A DNA stretch of 64,000 nucleotides from Bradyrhizobium sp. SZCCT0153 (GCF_018129995.1 NZ_JAFCKS010000003.1:372001-436000), one strand, 5' to 3'. Positions 44,579 through 54,020 are shown, counted from the first letter of the stretch. The notes: a model not told the origin generated them from the letters alone. Translations and numbers: made by a program.

Positions 44579-45640
44579 ATGACACTTGCCGCAACCGAAC
44601 TTGCCTTTCGTGCCGCGTCCGTAGCGCTGCTGCTGGTGCTGGCGGCGTCACTTGTCTCGGATTTCCGCAATGTGCTCGCGGCCCGGCTCGGCGCTGCGTT
44701 CGCGCTGAGCTCGGCCGCGCATGCCGTGAGCTATTCGTTGGATGTCACGTCGCGGATCCCGCTCTGGCATGCACCGCTGATCGCATTGTCGACCGGCAGC
44801 ATCGTGGTGTTCTGGCTGTTCACACGCTCCCTGTTCGACGACGAGTTTCACCTCCGCTGGTGGCACGGATCGGTCTGGGCGCTGGTGACGGCCTTCAGCT
44901 TCGCGGGCTGCGCCTGGATTGCACCCAGCGGCCATGTGCGGTTCTCGGTGACGGTGGTCAATCTGATCGTGCTCGGTTTCATCGCGCTTGCGGTCGGGCA
45001 GACGATGGCCTCCTGGCCGGCCGACCTGGTCGAGCGCCGCCGCAGCGCTCGCGTCTTCATCGTCTGCGCAACCGCGCTCTATGGCGGGCTGAACGCGGTG
45101 CTCCAGATTGCCGTCGCCGGGCACCACGTCGGCGATGTCGCCGAAACCATCAATGCCGGCGTGCTCGCCGGCACCGTTGCGGCGATCGTCTATGCCATGA
45201 TGCGCGTTGACGGGGCGGACCTGTTTCCGGCCGCGGCGGAGCCCGCACCGCCGACTGCTTTCAGTCAGCCTGCGGCAGACGACACTGCCGACCAGAAGCT
45301 TGTCGATGCCCTGATGCGCCTGATGGCGGATGAGCGGGTCTATCGCCTGGAGAACATCACCATTGGCGTGCTGGCGGGCCGGCTGAAAATTCCGGAATAC
45401 CGGCTGCGCCGGCTGATCAACCAGCGGCTCGGCTACCGCAACTTCAATGTGTTCCTGAACAATCACCGGATCGAGGAAGCCAAGGCCGCGCTGGCCGATC
45501 CCACCCAGGCCGAGGTCCCCGTCATTACCATCGCGATGGATGCCGGCTTCCAGTCGCTCGGCCCGTTCAACCGCGCCTTCAAGGCGGTCACCGGCGTGAC
45601 GCCGACGGAGTATCGACGGCTCAAGGCCGATGCGGCTTAG
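44579..45640 (+). CDS. Membrane-anchored AraC-family regulator
   Basis: A 353-residue protein with about seven hydrophobic segments in the first 215 residues, followed by a C-terminal AraC DNA-binding domain (about 245-350). The latter contains ITIGVLAGRLKIPEYRLRRLINQRLGYRNF and the second helix-turn-helix ending GVTPTEYRRL. The pattern fits AraC regulators with a 7-TM sensory half. The ligand and targets are unknown. The ATG at 44579 is used; a TTG 12 codons upstream is possible. Confidence 0.9.
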   Translation: MTLAATELAFRAASVALLLVLAASLVSDFRNVLAARLGAAFALSSAAHAVSYSLDVTSRIPLWHAPLIALSTGSIVVFWLFTRSLFDDEFHLRWWHGSVWALVTAFSFAGCAWIAPSGHVRFSVTVVNLIVLGFIALAVGQTMASWPADLVERRRSARVFIVCATALYGGLNAVLQIAVAGHHVGDVAETINAGVLAGTVAAIVYAMMRVDGADLFPAAAEPAPPTAFSQPAADDTADQKLVDALMRLMADERVYRLENITIGVLAGRLKIPEYRLRRLINQRLGYRNFNVFLNNHRIEEAKAALADPTQAEVPVITIAMDAGFQSLGPFNRAFKAVTGVTPTEYRRLKADAA

Positions 45641-45786
45641 ATTATTATCCCGTTGAAACAACGCCAGAATTTCAAATTCGGCTAGCCCCGGTCAGTTTCG
45701 GCGAGGCCGTATTTCAAATCCGGCGAGCACGCTTCGCCCGCATCCGGCTCCTTCTCCGCCACTCGCCCCGAAGCCGGAGAAAGCCC

Positions 45787-47214
45787 GTGACCCGCCGCCG
45801 CAAGATCATCCTCGCTATCACCGCCATCGCCTTTGCCGGCCTCGCCCTCGGCGCGGCGCGGGCCCGCGACGTGCCGAAGGTTGCCACCGGCTTCATCGCT
45901 GACACGCTCTGCTCGGAGACGTTCGTCTCCGGCCTCGATCCCATGCGCGACCTCGCCGAGACCACCGACGCGATGCCGGGCACGGGTCTGCTCACCTGGG
46001 GGATGAATCTTCAGGTCGATCGCGTTCGCAAGGATGTCACGGTGACGCTGTTCGGCATCGGCCGCAGCCACGCCGTCTATCGCGAGGGCCTCGGCTGCAC
46101 GCTCGAACACGGACAGGGGATCGCCGACGTCGCGTTGCCGCCCGACGACAAGCAGACGGCGTTGCTTCCCGAGATTGCCGGTCCGGGACTGGTGTCGCCG
46201 CAAAGCGAGGAGCTGTCAGCCGCGCTCGACCGCGCCTTCGCCGAGCCCGCACGGCCGCCCTATCGCCGCACCCGCGCGATCGTCGTCATGAAGGCCGGCC
46301 GCATCATCGCCGAGCGCTACGCGGATGGCATTGGACCGGAGACGCCGCTGCTCGGCTTCTCCATGACGAAGTCGGTGATGTCTGCGTTGACAGGCATCCT
46401 CGTGCGCCAGGGCAAGCTGAAGCTCGACGGGCCTGCGCCGGTCGCCGCCTGGCAAAATCCGGATGATCCGCGTCATGCCATCACCGTCGATCAATTGCTG
46501 CGTCACACCGCAGGCATTGCGCTCGGAAGCTCGTTGGAGGCCTCGCTCGGCTCCGTGCTCGAGCCGGTCAACACCATGAAATTCGCCGAGGATGACATGG
46601 CTGCCTATGCCGCAAGCATGCCGCTCGCGACCGCGCCGGGCACGGTGTGGAATTATCACGACGGCAACACCATCATGCTCGCGCATCTGATCCGCAACGC
46701 CGCCGGCGGCAAACCCGAGGATGCGCTGCGCTTCGCGCGCCGCGAATTGTTCGCGCCGCTCGGCATGAAGCATGTCACGCTTCAGCTCGACGGCGCCGGC
46801 ACGATCGAGGGCTCCAGCGAAATGCTGGCGTCCGCGCGCGACTGGGCGCGCTTCGGCCAGCTCTATCTCAACGACGGCGTCGCCGGCGGCAAGCGCATCC
46901 TCCCCGAGGGCTGGGTGAACTATTCCGCGACGGCCACGCCGCACGCCTGGGTCGGCATCGGCGCCGGCTTCTGGACCAATCAGGGCGACAGCTTTGGCGC
47001 GAAGTTTCGCATCACACACGGCTGGCCGCGCGATGCCTTCTTCGCCAAGGGCACGATCGGGCAATACACCATCGTGATCCCGTCGGAGCGGCTGGTGATT
47101 GTGCGCCTCGGTCGCTCGCCGAACGCGCCACCGCAAGCTGATGGTGTATTCGATCTCGTCCGCGACGTGGTCGCCGCGACGCGCGAGAAGGGGAAGATGG
47201 CGGGAGTGAATTGA
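45787..47214 (+). CDS. Exported serine hydrolase, beta-lactamase class C fold
   Basis: A 475-residue protein with a signal peptide or anchor (MTRRRKIILAITAIAFAGLALGAARA) and a class C-type fold. SxxK is in FSMTKSVMSALTG and YxN in WNYHDGNTIML. Of the 6-aminohexanoate-dimer hydrolase/esterase type rather than a true beta-lactamase. It starts with GTG seven bases after a GGAG site. The gene ends at 47214 with a repeat fragment in the convergent gap. Confidence 0.88.
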   Translation: MTRRRKIILAITAIAFAGLALGAARARDVPKVATGFIADTLCSETFVSGLDPMRDLAETTDAMPGTGLLTWGMNLQVDRVRKDVTVTLFGIGRSHAVYREGLGCTLEHGQGIADVALPPDDKQTALLPEIAGPGLVSPQSEELSAALDRAFAEPARPPYRRTRAIVVMKAGRIIAERYADGIGPETPLLGFSMTKSVMSALTGILVRQGKLKLDGPAPVAAWQNPDDPRHAITVDQLLRHTAGIALGSSLEASLGSVLEPVNTMKFAEDDMAAYAASMPLATAPGTVWNYHDGNTIMLAHLIRNAAGGKPEDALRFARRELFAPLGMKHVTLQLDGAGTIEGSSEMLASARDWARFGQLYLNDGVAGGKRILPEGWVNYSATATPHAWVGIGAGFWTNQGDSFGAKFRITHGWPRDAFFAKGTIGQYTIVIPSERLVIVRLGRSPNAPPQADGVFDLVRDVVAATREKGKMAGVN

Positions 47215-47216
47215 GC

Positions 47217-47262
47217 TGTCTCTCACCCTGCCAGGGGAGGGTGGAGCGAAGCCGCGCGAACG
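47217..47262. repeat. Partial copy of the CCCTCTCC repeat family
   Basis: TCTCACCCTGCCAGGGGAGGGTGGAGCGAAGC is a shortened, degenerate relative of the elements flanking the DUF559 gene. It fills the 56-bp gap between the serine hydrolase and the MmgE/PrpD gene. Confidence 0.5.
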
Positions 47263-47270
47263 CGACTCTA

Positions 47271-48638
47271 TTACCGCCCCAGCTCCGTCGCCTTGGCGAC
47301 GCGATCGAACCGCTCCAGCGTCATGATCGCATCCGCAAACTTCTCCGCCCGCGCATTCAGCACCGGGCGGGCCAGTGTCAGGAACTTCTGCTGCATGGCC
47401 TGTGCGTCCGGGAACGAATTCGGCTCGCCGGAGGGATCGGCGTAGAGCCGCTCGTGCACGCCGTCATCGGTGGTGATGCTGACGCGGGCGCCGAACGGAT
47501 GGGTGCGGCCGACCTCGAGCCGGTCGTCCTGCACGACGTCGAACTTGTCGGCGAGCGCGTCGATGGCGGCGTCACCAAGGCGGCCATAGTCGTCCCAGCC
47601 GAACGAGCCCTGGTCGAGCGCGAGCGCGCCGGTGAAGAACATCGAGAACTGGCCGCCGACGATCGAGGTCGGATGCCGCTTGGTCGCGGCATCGCCGGTC
47701 AGCGTGATGCCGTTGCGATGCAGGCCGACCTCGACGCGCTTGACCTGGTCCGGCGTCAGATTGTGCTCGCGCCGCATCGCGATCAGCGCGTCGATCGCGG
47801 CATGGGTGTAGCGGCAGCTCGGATACGGCTTGACGCCGATCTTCATGGTCTCATAGGCCTTGCCGAGCTCGGCGACCGCCTTGTCCGGATGCGCATCGTC
47901 GGTGTATCCGGCGAGCAGGCCATGCTTGCCTTCCACCGATTCCGTCGCGCCGACGAAATCGGTGCGCGCCAGCGTCGCGGCGATCACGCCGTTCATCGCG
48001 GCGGCACCGACCTGATAGCGCTTGTTCCAGGCGCCGTTGACGAGGAATTGCAGCGAGCCCGCGGCCTGGCTGCCGGAGACGCCGAAGGCGGCGATGATCT
48101 GCGGCTCGGAGAGCCCGAACAGCTTGGCCGCAGCCGCCGCCGCGCCATAGGTGCCGGCGGTGGCGGTTGGGTGGAAACCGCGCGCATAATGCGAGGTCGG
48201 ATCGAGCGCGTTGCCGAGCCGGCAGCAAACCTCATAGCCCGCCACGATCGCGGTCAGCACGTCGCGCCCGGAGGCGCCGACCATCTCGCCAACGGCAAAC
48301 GCCGCCGGAACCACCGGTGCGCTCGGATGCAGCGAGGAATCGGCATGCGTATCGTCGAAGTCGAGCGAATGGCCGAGCGCACCGTTGAGCAGCGCCGCGA
48401 CCGCCGGCGTCCAGGTCTTGGCATCGCCGAACACGGTGGACTCGCCCTTGGTGTCGAGCGCCAGCGCTTCCAGCATCTTCAGGATCGAGGGGGTCGATTC
48501 CGCCTCGCTGCGGGCCCGGATCGCGCTGCCGAGGAAATCCAGCGTCAGCACCTTGGCGCGATCCAGCACCTCCGCCGGAATATCCTGGTACTTCAGGCTG
48601 GCGACATAGGCGGCGAGCGTTGCGGTTTCGTGGGCCAT
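47271..48638 (-). CDS. MmgE/PrpD family protein
   Basis: A 455-residue MmgE/PrpD protein, starting MAHETATLAAYVASLKYQDIPAEVLDRAKVLTLDFLGSAI. SLDFDDTHADSSLHPSAPVVPAAFA and GYEVCCRLGNAL are the family signature. The family includes 2-methylcitrate dehydratase (PrpD), aconitate decarboxylase and iminodisuccinate epimerase, and many members are uncharacterised. No prpB or prpC is nearby, so the methylcitrate cycle is not implied. Confidence 0.9.
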   Translation of the reverse strand: MAHETATLAAYVASLKYQDIPAEVLDRAKVLTLDFLGSAIRARSEAESTPSILKMLEALALDTKGESTVFGDAKTWTPAVAALLNGALGHSLDFDDTHADSSLHPSAPVVPAAFAVGEMVGASGRDVLTAIVAGYEVCCRLGNALDPTSHYARGFHPTATAGTYGAAAAAAKLFGLSEPQIIAAFGVSGSQAAGSLQFLVNGAWNKRYQVGAAAMNGVIAATLARTDFVGATESVEGKHGLLAGYTDDAHPDKAVAELGKAYETMKIGVKPYPSCRYTHAAIDALIAMRREHNLTPDQVKRVEVGLHRNGITLTGDAATKRHPTSIVGGQFSMFFTGALALDQGSFGWDDYGRLGDAAIDALADKFDVVQDDRLEVGRTHPFGARVSITTDDGVHERLYADPSGEPNSFPDAQAMQQKFLTLARPVLNARAEKFADAIMTLERFDRVAKATELGR

Positions 48639-48761
48639 CGTGTTTCCTCGTTTTGGCGCGCAAATTAGGCGGGCTGATTGGGCCTTTCAAGCGGCCTTGC
48701 GGCCGCGGGCACCAGCTATGCTTATGGCAGGTGCAAGAGGATCGGACCGGGACTTTCGACG

Positions 48762-49877
48762 ATGGCACTCGCAAGACAAATGTTCGACCAGGTCTGGTCG
48801 CGAAAGACGCAATTGGGGCTGGCGGTCCGGGTCACGGTGGCGGCCACCGGGGCCTATGCACTTGCCACCGCCCTACACCTGTTGTTGCCGCTCTGGGCCG
48901 TCCTCACCTCCATCATCGTGACCCAGATGAGCGTCGGACGCTCGCTGAAGGCGACGCGCGACTACATGATCGGCACGATCGGCGGCGCCATCTATGGTGG
49001 CGCGATCGCAATCCTGATCCCCTATTCCGGCGAACTCGGTCTTCTGGGTTTGCTGGTGCTGGCCGTGGCGCCGCTTGCCTTTGTCGCGGCGATCTATCCG
49101 AACCTGAGCTCTGCAACGGTGACGGCGGTGATCGTGCTCGTGCTTCCGACCATGCATCATGCCGATCCCATGGCCTCGGCGATCGATCGCGTCAGCGAGG
49201 TCTCGGTTGGCGCCGTTACCGGGCTGCTGGTCTCGTTCCTGGTGCTGCCCTCGCGCGCGGTCCGGCAGATCCGCGCCAGCGCGGCAAAACTGCTCGGATT
49301 GATCGCGGAGGCTTTCACCGAATTGCTCGCCGGCCTGACGCGCGGCCGCGACAACGATGCGCTGCACCGGATCCAGGACGGCATCGGCACGGCAATGGTC
49401 GGCCTCAATGCGATCGGCGCCGAGGCCGAGCGCGAGCGCGCCGCGCGGCTGTCGGGCGGGCCCGACACCGGCCCGTTGCTGCGCACGATCCTGCGGCTCC
49501 GCCATGATGTCGTGATGATCGGCCGCGCCACCGTGGTGCCGCTGCCGGCCGAGGTGCAGATGCGCCTCGCCGCGCCGCTTGCGGAAGTCTCGAACGCGAT
49601 CGACCGCTTCCTGCGCTCGGCCGCCGCCGCCATGCGCGAGGGTGCCGGCGCGCCGCCAATCCATCCCGTGCATGTCGCGCTCCAGCATTACGCCGACGCG
49701 GTTGCCGCCGTTCGCCAGGACGGCCTGATCCGCGGCCATTCCGGCGACACCGCCGAGCGCTTCTTCGCCATCGGCTTCTCGCTGGAGCAGATGCACCAGA
49801 ATCTCTGCGATCTCGACCGCGTCGTCGGCGAATGGTCGGAGGCAGCGTCCGACAAGCCCGCGCGATTGGCGGAGTGA
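48762..49877 (+). CDS. FUSC-family membrane protein
   Basis: A 371-residue protein with five or six membrane segments in the first 180 residues and a long helical cytoplasmic part after. The N-terminal half (VRVTVAATGAYALATALHLLLPLWAVLTSIIV) is of the FUSC/ArAE aromatic-acid efflux type. It is about half the length of AaeB. The ATG at 48762 precedes the first segment directly and is preferred. It is convergent with the DsbA-like gene with one base between the stops. Confidence 0.85.
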   Translation: MALARQMFDQVWSRKTQLGLAVRVTVAATGAYALATALHLLLPLWAVLTSIIVTQMSVGRSLKATRDYMIGTIGGAIYGGAIAILIPYSGELGLLGLLVLAVAPLAFVAAIYPNLSSATVTAVIVLVLPTMHHADPMASAIDRVSEVSVGAVTGLLVSFLVLPSRAVRQIRASAAKLLGLIAEAFTELLAGLTRGRDNDALHRIQDGIGTAMVGLNAIGAEAERERAARLSGGPDTGPLLRTILRLRHDVVMIGRATVVPLPAEVQMRLAAPLAEVSNAIDRFLRSAAAAMREGAGAPPIHPVHVALQHYADAVAAVRQDGLIRGHSGDTAERFFAIGFSLEQMHQNLCDLDRVVGEWSEAASDKPARLAE

Positions 49878-49878
49878 G

Positions 49879-50541
49879 CTACCGTTTCGTCAGTCCCTTG
49901 CCCTGCATGCGCCAGAGCAGCAGGTCGATGCGGTCCTGGCCGAAGAACGGCTCGTTCTCGAACACGAAGGTCGGCACGCCCCAATGGCCGGATGCGGCGT
50001 GGTCCTTCTCGTTCTCCGCGATCACCTGCTCGTAACGATCCGGATCTGCGCTGATCGCAGCATCCATCGCGGCAAGATCGAAGCCGGCGGCCTCGGCGGC
50101 GCGCGCGAGATGGTCGCCCTCGTTCCAGCCCGCGACCGAGCCATCCCACAGCACGCGCGCGATCGCGTATGTGAATGCGAGCGAGCGCCCTTCCAGCTGC
50201 GCCATCGCGCCCAGCCGGGTCAGGCGGTGGATGTAGGGCTGCTCCGCCGCGACATCGAACGTCACCTTGTCCTGCACGATCGGGTCCGGTCTCGGAAAGC
50301 GGAACGGAATGCCCTCGTGCTGCGCCACGCGCGTGCTGTCGAGCACCACATAGCGAATGAAGTTCGGGCTGGCTTTCTTGAAGAAGCCGGGCACGCGGAC
50401 CGCGAGCGGATAGACCGGCCGCAGGTTCACCGCCAGATCGTACTCCGCGACCAGCTTCAGCGTCTTCGGCAACGCCAGATAGCTGAAGGGACTGCGGTAG
50501 GAATAGAAGAGGTCGACGGCAAGGGGCGTTACGAGCGTCAT
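49879..50541 (-). CDS. DsbA-family protein, 2-hydroxychromene-2-carboxylate isomerase-like
   Basis: A 220-residue thioredoxin-fold protein of the HCCA isomerase/kappa-GST group. Ser rather than Cys lies at the active-site position in FYSYRSPFSYLA, as in HCCA isomerase. This argues against disulfide chemistry and for glutathione-dependent isomerisation. Substrate unknown. It is the last gene of a three-gene operon with MATE and DUF2867, each pair overlapping by four bases. Confidence 0.88.
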   Translation of the reverse strand: MTLVTPLAVDLFYSYRSPFSYLALPKTLKLVAEYDLAVNLRPVYPLAVRVPGFFKKASPNFIRYVVLDSTRVAQHEGIPFRFPRPDPIVQDKVTFDVAAEQPYIHRLTRLGAMAQLEGRSLAFTYAIARVLWDGSVAGWNEGDHLARAAEAAGFDLAAMDAAISADPDRYEQVIAENEKDHAASGHWGVPTFVFENEPFFGQDRIDLLLWRMQGKGLTKR

Positions 50542-51026
50542 CGCGCCGGCTCCACGATCCGCGCCATCATGCTGCGCACCACGAGCTTGTGGAAGGGCAT
50601 GATGAGGGTGAGGTAACTGCGGCCGAGCAGATTGTTGGTGCGAACCAGCGTGGTCGATGTCACCTCGCGAGCCGCGGCATCGCCGGTCACGTCGACGACA
50701 AGACGAAAATCGAGATGGGAATCGTCAAAGCCCGCGACCAGCCGCTCCGGCGTCTCGCTCAGCACCGGAAACAGGCCGATCAAGCCGCCCGGCGCCGGTG
50801 CGCCTTCGCCCGATGTCTTCAAGCCGAACGGCGTTACCAGGATGTTGCGCAGGCGTATCAGCGCATCGATCCAGCGCGGCCCGTGCAGCACCATCCTCGT
50901 GCAGGCCTCGCGGGCGTTCACGGCCGCTGCGCCGATCTCCACGCGAAACGCATCGATGAACTGCGCGCCGGCAAGCAGCGTGCCGGCGTCGACATCGGGG
51001 GTGACTTCGCGGACCGTCCTGATCAT
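50538..51026 (-). CDS. DUF2867 family protein
   Basis: A 162-residue protein of the DUF2867 family with the segment VRTNNLLGRSYLTLIMPFHKLVVRSMMARI at the end. No transmembrane segment or catalytic motif stands out. Function unknown. The start at 51026 (MIRTVREVTPD) overlaps the MATE stop by four bases, and its own stop overlaps the start of the isomerase-like gene. An ORF continuation upstream lies inside the MATE gene and is not believed. Confidence 0.82.
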   Translation of the reverse strand: MIRTVREVTPDVDAGTLLAGAQFIDAFRVEIGAAAVNAREACTRMVLHGPRWIDALIRLRNILVTPFGLKTSGEGAPAPGGLIGLFPVLSETPERLVAGFDDSHLDFRLVVDVTGDAAAREVTSTTLVRTNNLLGRSYLTLIMPFHKLVVRSMMARIVEPAR

Positions 51027-52453
51027 CCCGCCAGTCTGCGCGTCAGCATTCGGAAGCGCAAGATCAAGAGCCCGGCATAGACGAACGTCCCGATCGAGAA
51101 CCCGATCCAGACGCCGACCGCGCCCAGCCCGGCGTGGAAAGCCAGCACCCAGGCGACGGGAAATGCGACGCACCAATAGCCGATCGCGGCGAACATCAGT
51201 GTCATCCTGGTGTCATTGATGCCGCGCAGCGCGCCGCCCATGATGGTCTGGAGGCCGTCGGCAATGAAGAAGGTCGCACCGACCACCAGCAGCGTTGCGG
51301 TCAGCTCGACGGTGGCGGTGCTCTCGGCGCCGCTGCCGAAGAACAGCCGTCCTAGCTCATAGCGGCCGAGGATGATCGCGACCGTCAGCGCGGAGACCAG
51401 CGCGACGCCGAGCAGGGCCGCGACGAGCCCTGCGCGCTTCACCGCGAGCGGATCGTCGCGGCCGAAGGCCTGGCCGACCCGCACCGTCGCCGCCATGCCG
51501 ATGCCGAGCGGCACCATGAACAACACCGCGGTGACCTGGAGCGCGATCTGATGGGCGGCGATCGCGGCGGTCGAGATCAGCCCCATCAACAGCGCCGCCG
51601 ACGAGAACAGGCCATATTCCAGCAGCAGCGAGAACGAGATCGGGGCGCCGATCGCGATCAGCTCGCGCATCAGGGGCCAGTCGATCCGCCAGAGACGGGC
51701 GAGCGGGTGATAGTCCGCGAACGGCTTGCGCAGGCCGGCAATGGCGAGCGTTGCGACGAACGTGCCGAGATTGACCAGCGTGGTCGCAAGCCCCGCGCCG
51801 AACAGGCCGAGCTCCGGCAGGCCGAACAGGCCGTGGATCAGGACGTAGACCAGCGCCGCGTTGACGGGAATCGCCGCGAGCGTGATCCACAGCGGCGGCT
51901 GCGGCCGGTTCACCGCGCTCATCATGCTGCGCAGCGCGATGAATCCGAGCGCCGGCGCGATGCCCCAGGCCAGCCCGTAGAGATAGTGCTGCGCAAGTGC
52001 GGCCAATTGCGGTGTCTGACCGAGCGCGATCAGGATGTGGTCGCCATAGAGCGGCGAGGCCATCATCGGCAGCGAGATCAGAAACGCGACCCAGAGGCCG
52101 ACGCGCAGGGAGCGGCGGATGCGCCTGACATCGCCGGCACCGAACGCCTGCGCGGCCAACGGCGACACCGCCGCCATCAACCCGAGCCCGAAGGTGAAGC
52201 TGACGAAATAGACCGTGTGCGCCAGCGCGGCCGCGGCGACCGCATCCTGGCCGAGCCGTCCGATCAGCGCGAGATCGGTCGTGATCATCGCGATCTGCCC
52301 GAGCTGCGTCAGCATCATCGGCACGGCCAGCCGCAGCGTCTCGACGAACTCGTCGGCGAGAGGATTGGGCGGCACGCCGGCTTGCGGCCGCGAAGGATGT
52401 CGGGCGGTGTCGAGCATGGGCGGCTCAATAGCACGACCGGACGACGAAAACAT
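51023..52453 (-). CDS. MATE-family multidrug/Na+ or H+ antiporter
   Basis: A 476-residue NorM-like protein with 12 predicted membrane segments. Family sequences include MMLTQLGQIAMITTDLALIGRLG near the N-terminus and ISFSLLLEYGLFSSAALLMGL at the start of the second half. It should export organic cations or other toxic compounds. The ATG at 52417 (MLDTARHPS) is an alternative start; neither has a convincing ribosome site. It heads a three-gene operon. A dispersed hairpin repeat lies just upstream. Confidence 0.93.
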   Translation of the reverse strand: MFSSSGRAIEPPMLDTARHPSRPQAGVPPNPLADEFVETLRLAVPMMLTQLGQIAMITTDLALIGRLGQDAVAAAALAHTVYFVSFTFGLGLMAAVSPLAAQAFGAGDVRRIRRSLRVGLWVAFLISLPMMASPLYGDHILIALGQTPQLAALAQHYLYGLAWGIAPALGFIALRSMMSAVNRPQPPLWITLAAIPVNAALVYVLIHGLFGLPELGLFGAGLATTLVNLGTFVATLAIAGLRKPFADYHPLARLWRIDWPLMRELIAIGAPISFSLLLEYGLFSSAALLMGLISTAAIAAHQIALQVTAVLFMVPLGIGMAATVRVGQAFGRDDPLAVKRAGLVAALLGVALVSALTVAIILGRYELGRLFFGSGAESTATVELTATLLVVGATFFIADGLQTIMGGALRGINDTRMTLMFAAIGYWCVAFPVAWVLAFHAGLGAVGVWIGFSIGTFVYAGLLILRFRMLTRRLAG

Positions 52454-52460
52454 GGCCTCA

Positions 52461-52578
52461 CTCGTGTCCCGGATGCACGGAGCGCGAGCCGACCCAGGAT
52501 CACGAGCGCTGTCTTTGCGGTATGGGCCCCGGCTCAGCAGCGCATCACTGACGTGCTGCGCTGCATCCGGCGCACGAG
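52461..52578. repeat. Dispersed inverted-repeat element (~118 bp)
   Basis: CTCGTGTCCCGGATGCA...AGCGC at the left pairs with GCGCTGCATCCGG.GCACGAG at the right, with internal CCAGG/GGGCC.CGG complementarity. It fills most of the MATE-murA gap. The pattern matches a Bradyrhizobium dispersed element from memory, not verified by search. Confidence 0.7.
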
Positions 52579-52607
52579 ATCATTTTCGGATTGGGAGGCG
52601 AAGTGCC

Positions 52608-53903
52608 TCAGCCCTTCCGTTCCGGCACGCGCTTGATCTTCGCGCCCAGCGCGTTCAGCCGTTCCTCGATGCGCTCATAGCCGCGCTCGATCTGGTCGGC
52701 GTTGTTGATGGTCGAGGTGCCCTCGGCGCAGACCGCCGCAAGCAGCATCGCCATGCCGGCGCGGATGTCGGGCGAGGTCATCGTCGCGCCGTGCAGACGG
52801 CTGGGGCCGGCGATGATGGCGCGGTGCGGGTCGCACAGCACGATGCGCGCGCCCATCGCGATCAGCTTGTCGACGAAGAACATCCGCGATTCGAACATCT
52901 TCTCGAACATCAGGATCACGCCCTCGCATTGCGTAGCGGTGACGATCGCAATCGACATCAGATCGGCCGGGAAGGCCGGCCAGGGCTGGTCCTCCAGCTT
53001 CGGCACGTGACCGCCAAAGTCGTCCTGGATCTTCATCGTCTGGTTCGAGGGCACGATGAGATCGTCGCCCTCGATGCGGCAGACGATGCCGAGCCGCTCG
53101 AAGCCCATGCGGATCGAGCGCAGATGCTCGACGCCGGCGCGCAGGATGCGCAGTGGCGAGCGCGTCACGGCGGCAAGCCCGATCAGCGAGCCGACCTCGA
53201 TATGGTCGGGCTGGATCCGGTAGGTCGCGCCGCCCAGCGTTGCCGGCCCGTGCACGACCATGGTGTTGGTGCCGATGCCCTCGATCTTCGCACCGAGCGC
53301 GACCAGGAAGTTGGCGAGGTCCTGCACATGCGGCTCGGACGCGGCGTTGCGCAAATAGGTGACGCCGTCGGCGGCGACCGCCGCGACCAGCGCGTTCTCG
53401 GTCGCGGTGACGCTCGGCTCGTCCAGGAACACGTCAGCCCCGGCCAGCCTTGCCGCACGGAATTCGAGCCGGTCGGTCGCGGTGACCTTGGCGCCAAGCT
53501 GTTCGAGCGCCAGCACATGGGTGTCGAGCCGACGGCGGCCGATGACGTCGCCGCCGGGTGGCGGCAGCATCACTTCGCCGCAGCGGGCGAGCAGGGGCCC
53601 CGCCAGCAGGATCGAGGCGCGGATGCGCACGCAGAGCTCCGGGTCCAGATCGGCGGCGCGGATGCTCTTGGCGTGGATATGAAGCGTGTTGCGGGTGGTC
53701 CATTCGGCGGATGCGCCGACCGAGCGGATCAGTTCGACCAGCGTCTCCGTGTCGCGGATTCGCGGCACGTTCTCCAGTGTCACCGGATGCTCGGTGAGCA
53801 GGGCGGCCGCGATGATCGGCAGCGCCGAATTCTTGTTGCCGGACGGCTCGATCGAGCCCGAGAGCCGGTGACCGCCTTCGACGATGTACTGGATGGGCGC
53901 CAC
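52608..53903 (-). CDS. murA: MurA-type enolpyruvyl transferase with Asp in place of active-site Cys
   Basis: A 431-residue UDP-N-acetylglucosamine 1-carboxyvinyltransferase-like protein. Lys24 and Asn25 (SGNKNSALP), the Arg in VRIRAS (residue 95), the catalytic Asp in PAFPADL (about 315) and Arg in DIRAGMAM are all kept. The loop that normally reads GGCAIG reads PPPGGDVIGRRRLDTH, so Asp119 (codon GAC at 53547-53549) replaces the fosfomycin-target Cys. Natural Cys-to-Asp MurAs, as in M. tuberculosis, are active and fosfomycin-resistant. It differs from the usual Bradyrhizobium MurA as I remember it, so a second copy elsewhere is likely. The start is GTG at 53903. Confidence 0.9.
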   Translation of the reverse strand: MAPIQYIVEGGHRLSGSIEPSGNKNSALPIIAAALLTEHPVTLENVPRIRDTETLVELIRSVGASAEWTTRNTLHIHAKSIRAADLDPELCVRIRASILLAGPLLARCGEVMLPPPGGDVIGRRRLDTHVLALEQLGAKVTATDRLEFRAARLAGADVFLDEPSVTATENALVAAVAADGVTYLRNAASEPHVQDLANFLVALGAKIEGIGTNTMVVHGPATLGGATYRIQPDHIEVGSLIGLAAVTRSPLRILRAGVEHLRSIRMGFERLGIVCRIEGDDLIVPSNQTMKIQDDFGGHVPKLEDQPWPAFPADLMSIAIVTATQCEGVILMFEKMFESRMFFVDKLIAMGARIVLCDPHRAIIAGPSRLHGATMTSPDIRAGMAMLLAAVCAEGTSTINNADQIERGYERIEERLNALGAKIKRVPERKG

Positions 53904-54020
53904 GGGATCTCTCGCTGTCCTGCTGGGTGGGGCGGGCTGTTTCGGGCGGAAACTACAGAGAATTGAGCGCGGTAGCAATTGCGCTGGCCGCAGCCGCCCG
54001 CGCCGATGTGCCTGCCAGAC

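Noticed and set aside
45787..47214. Calling the class C-fold proteins beta-lactamases
   Set aside because: SxxK and YxN are shared with many esterases and peptidases. No resistance context is present, so only the superfamily is claimed.
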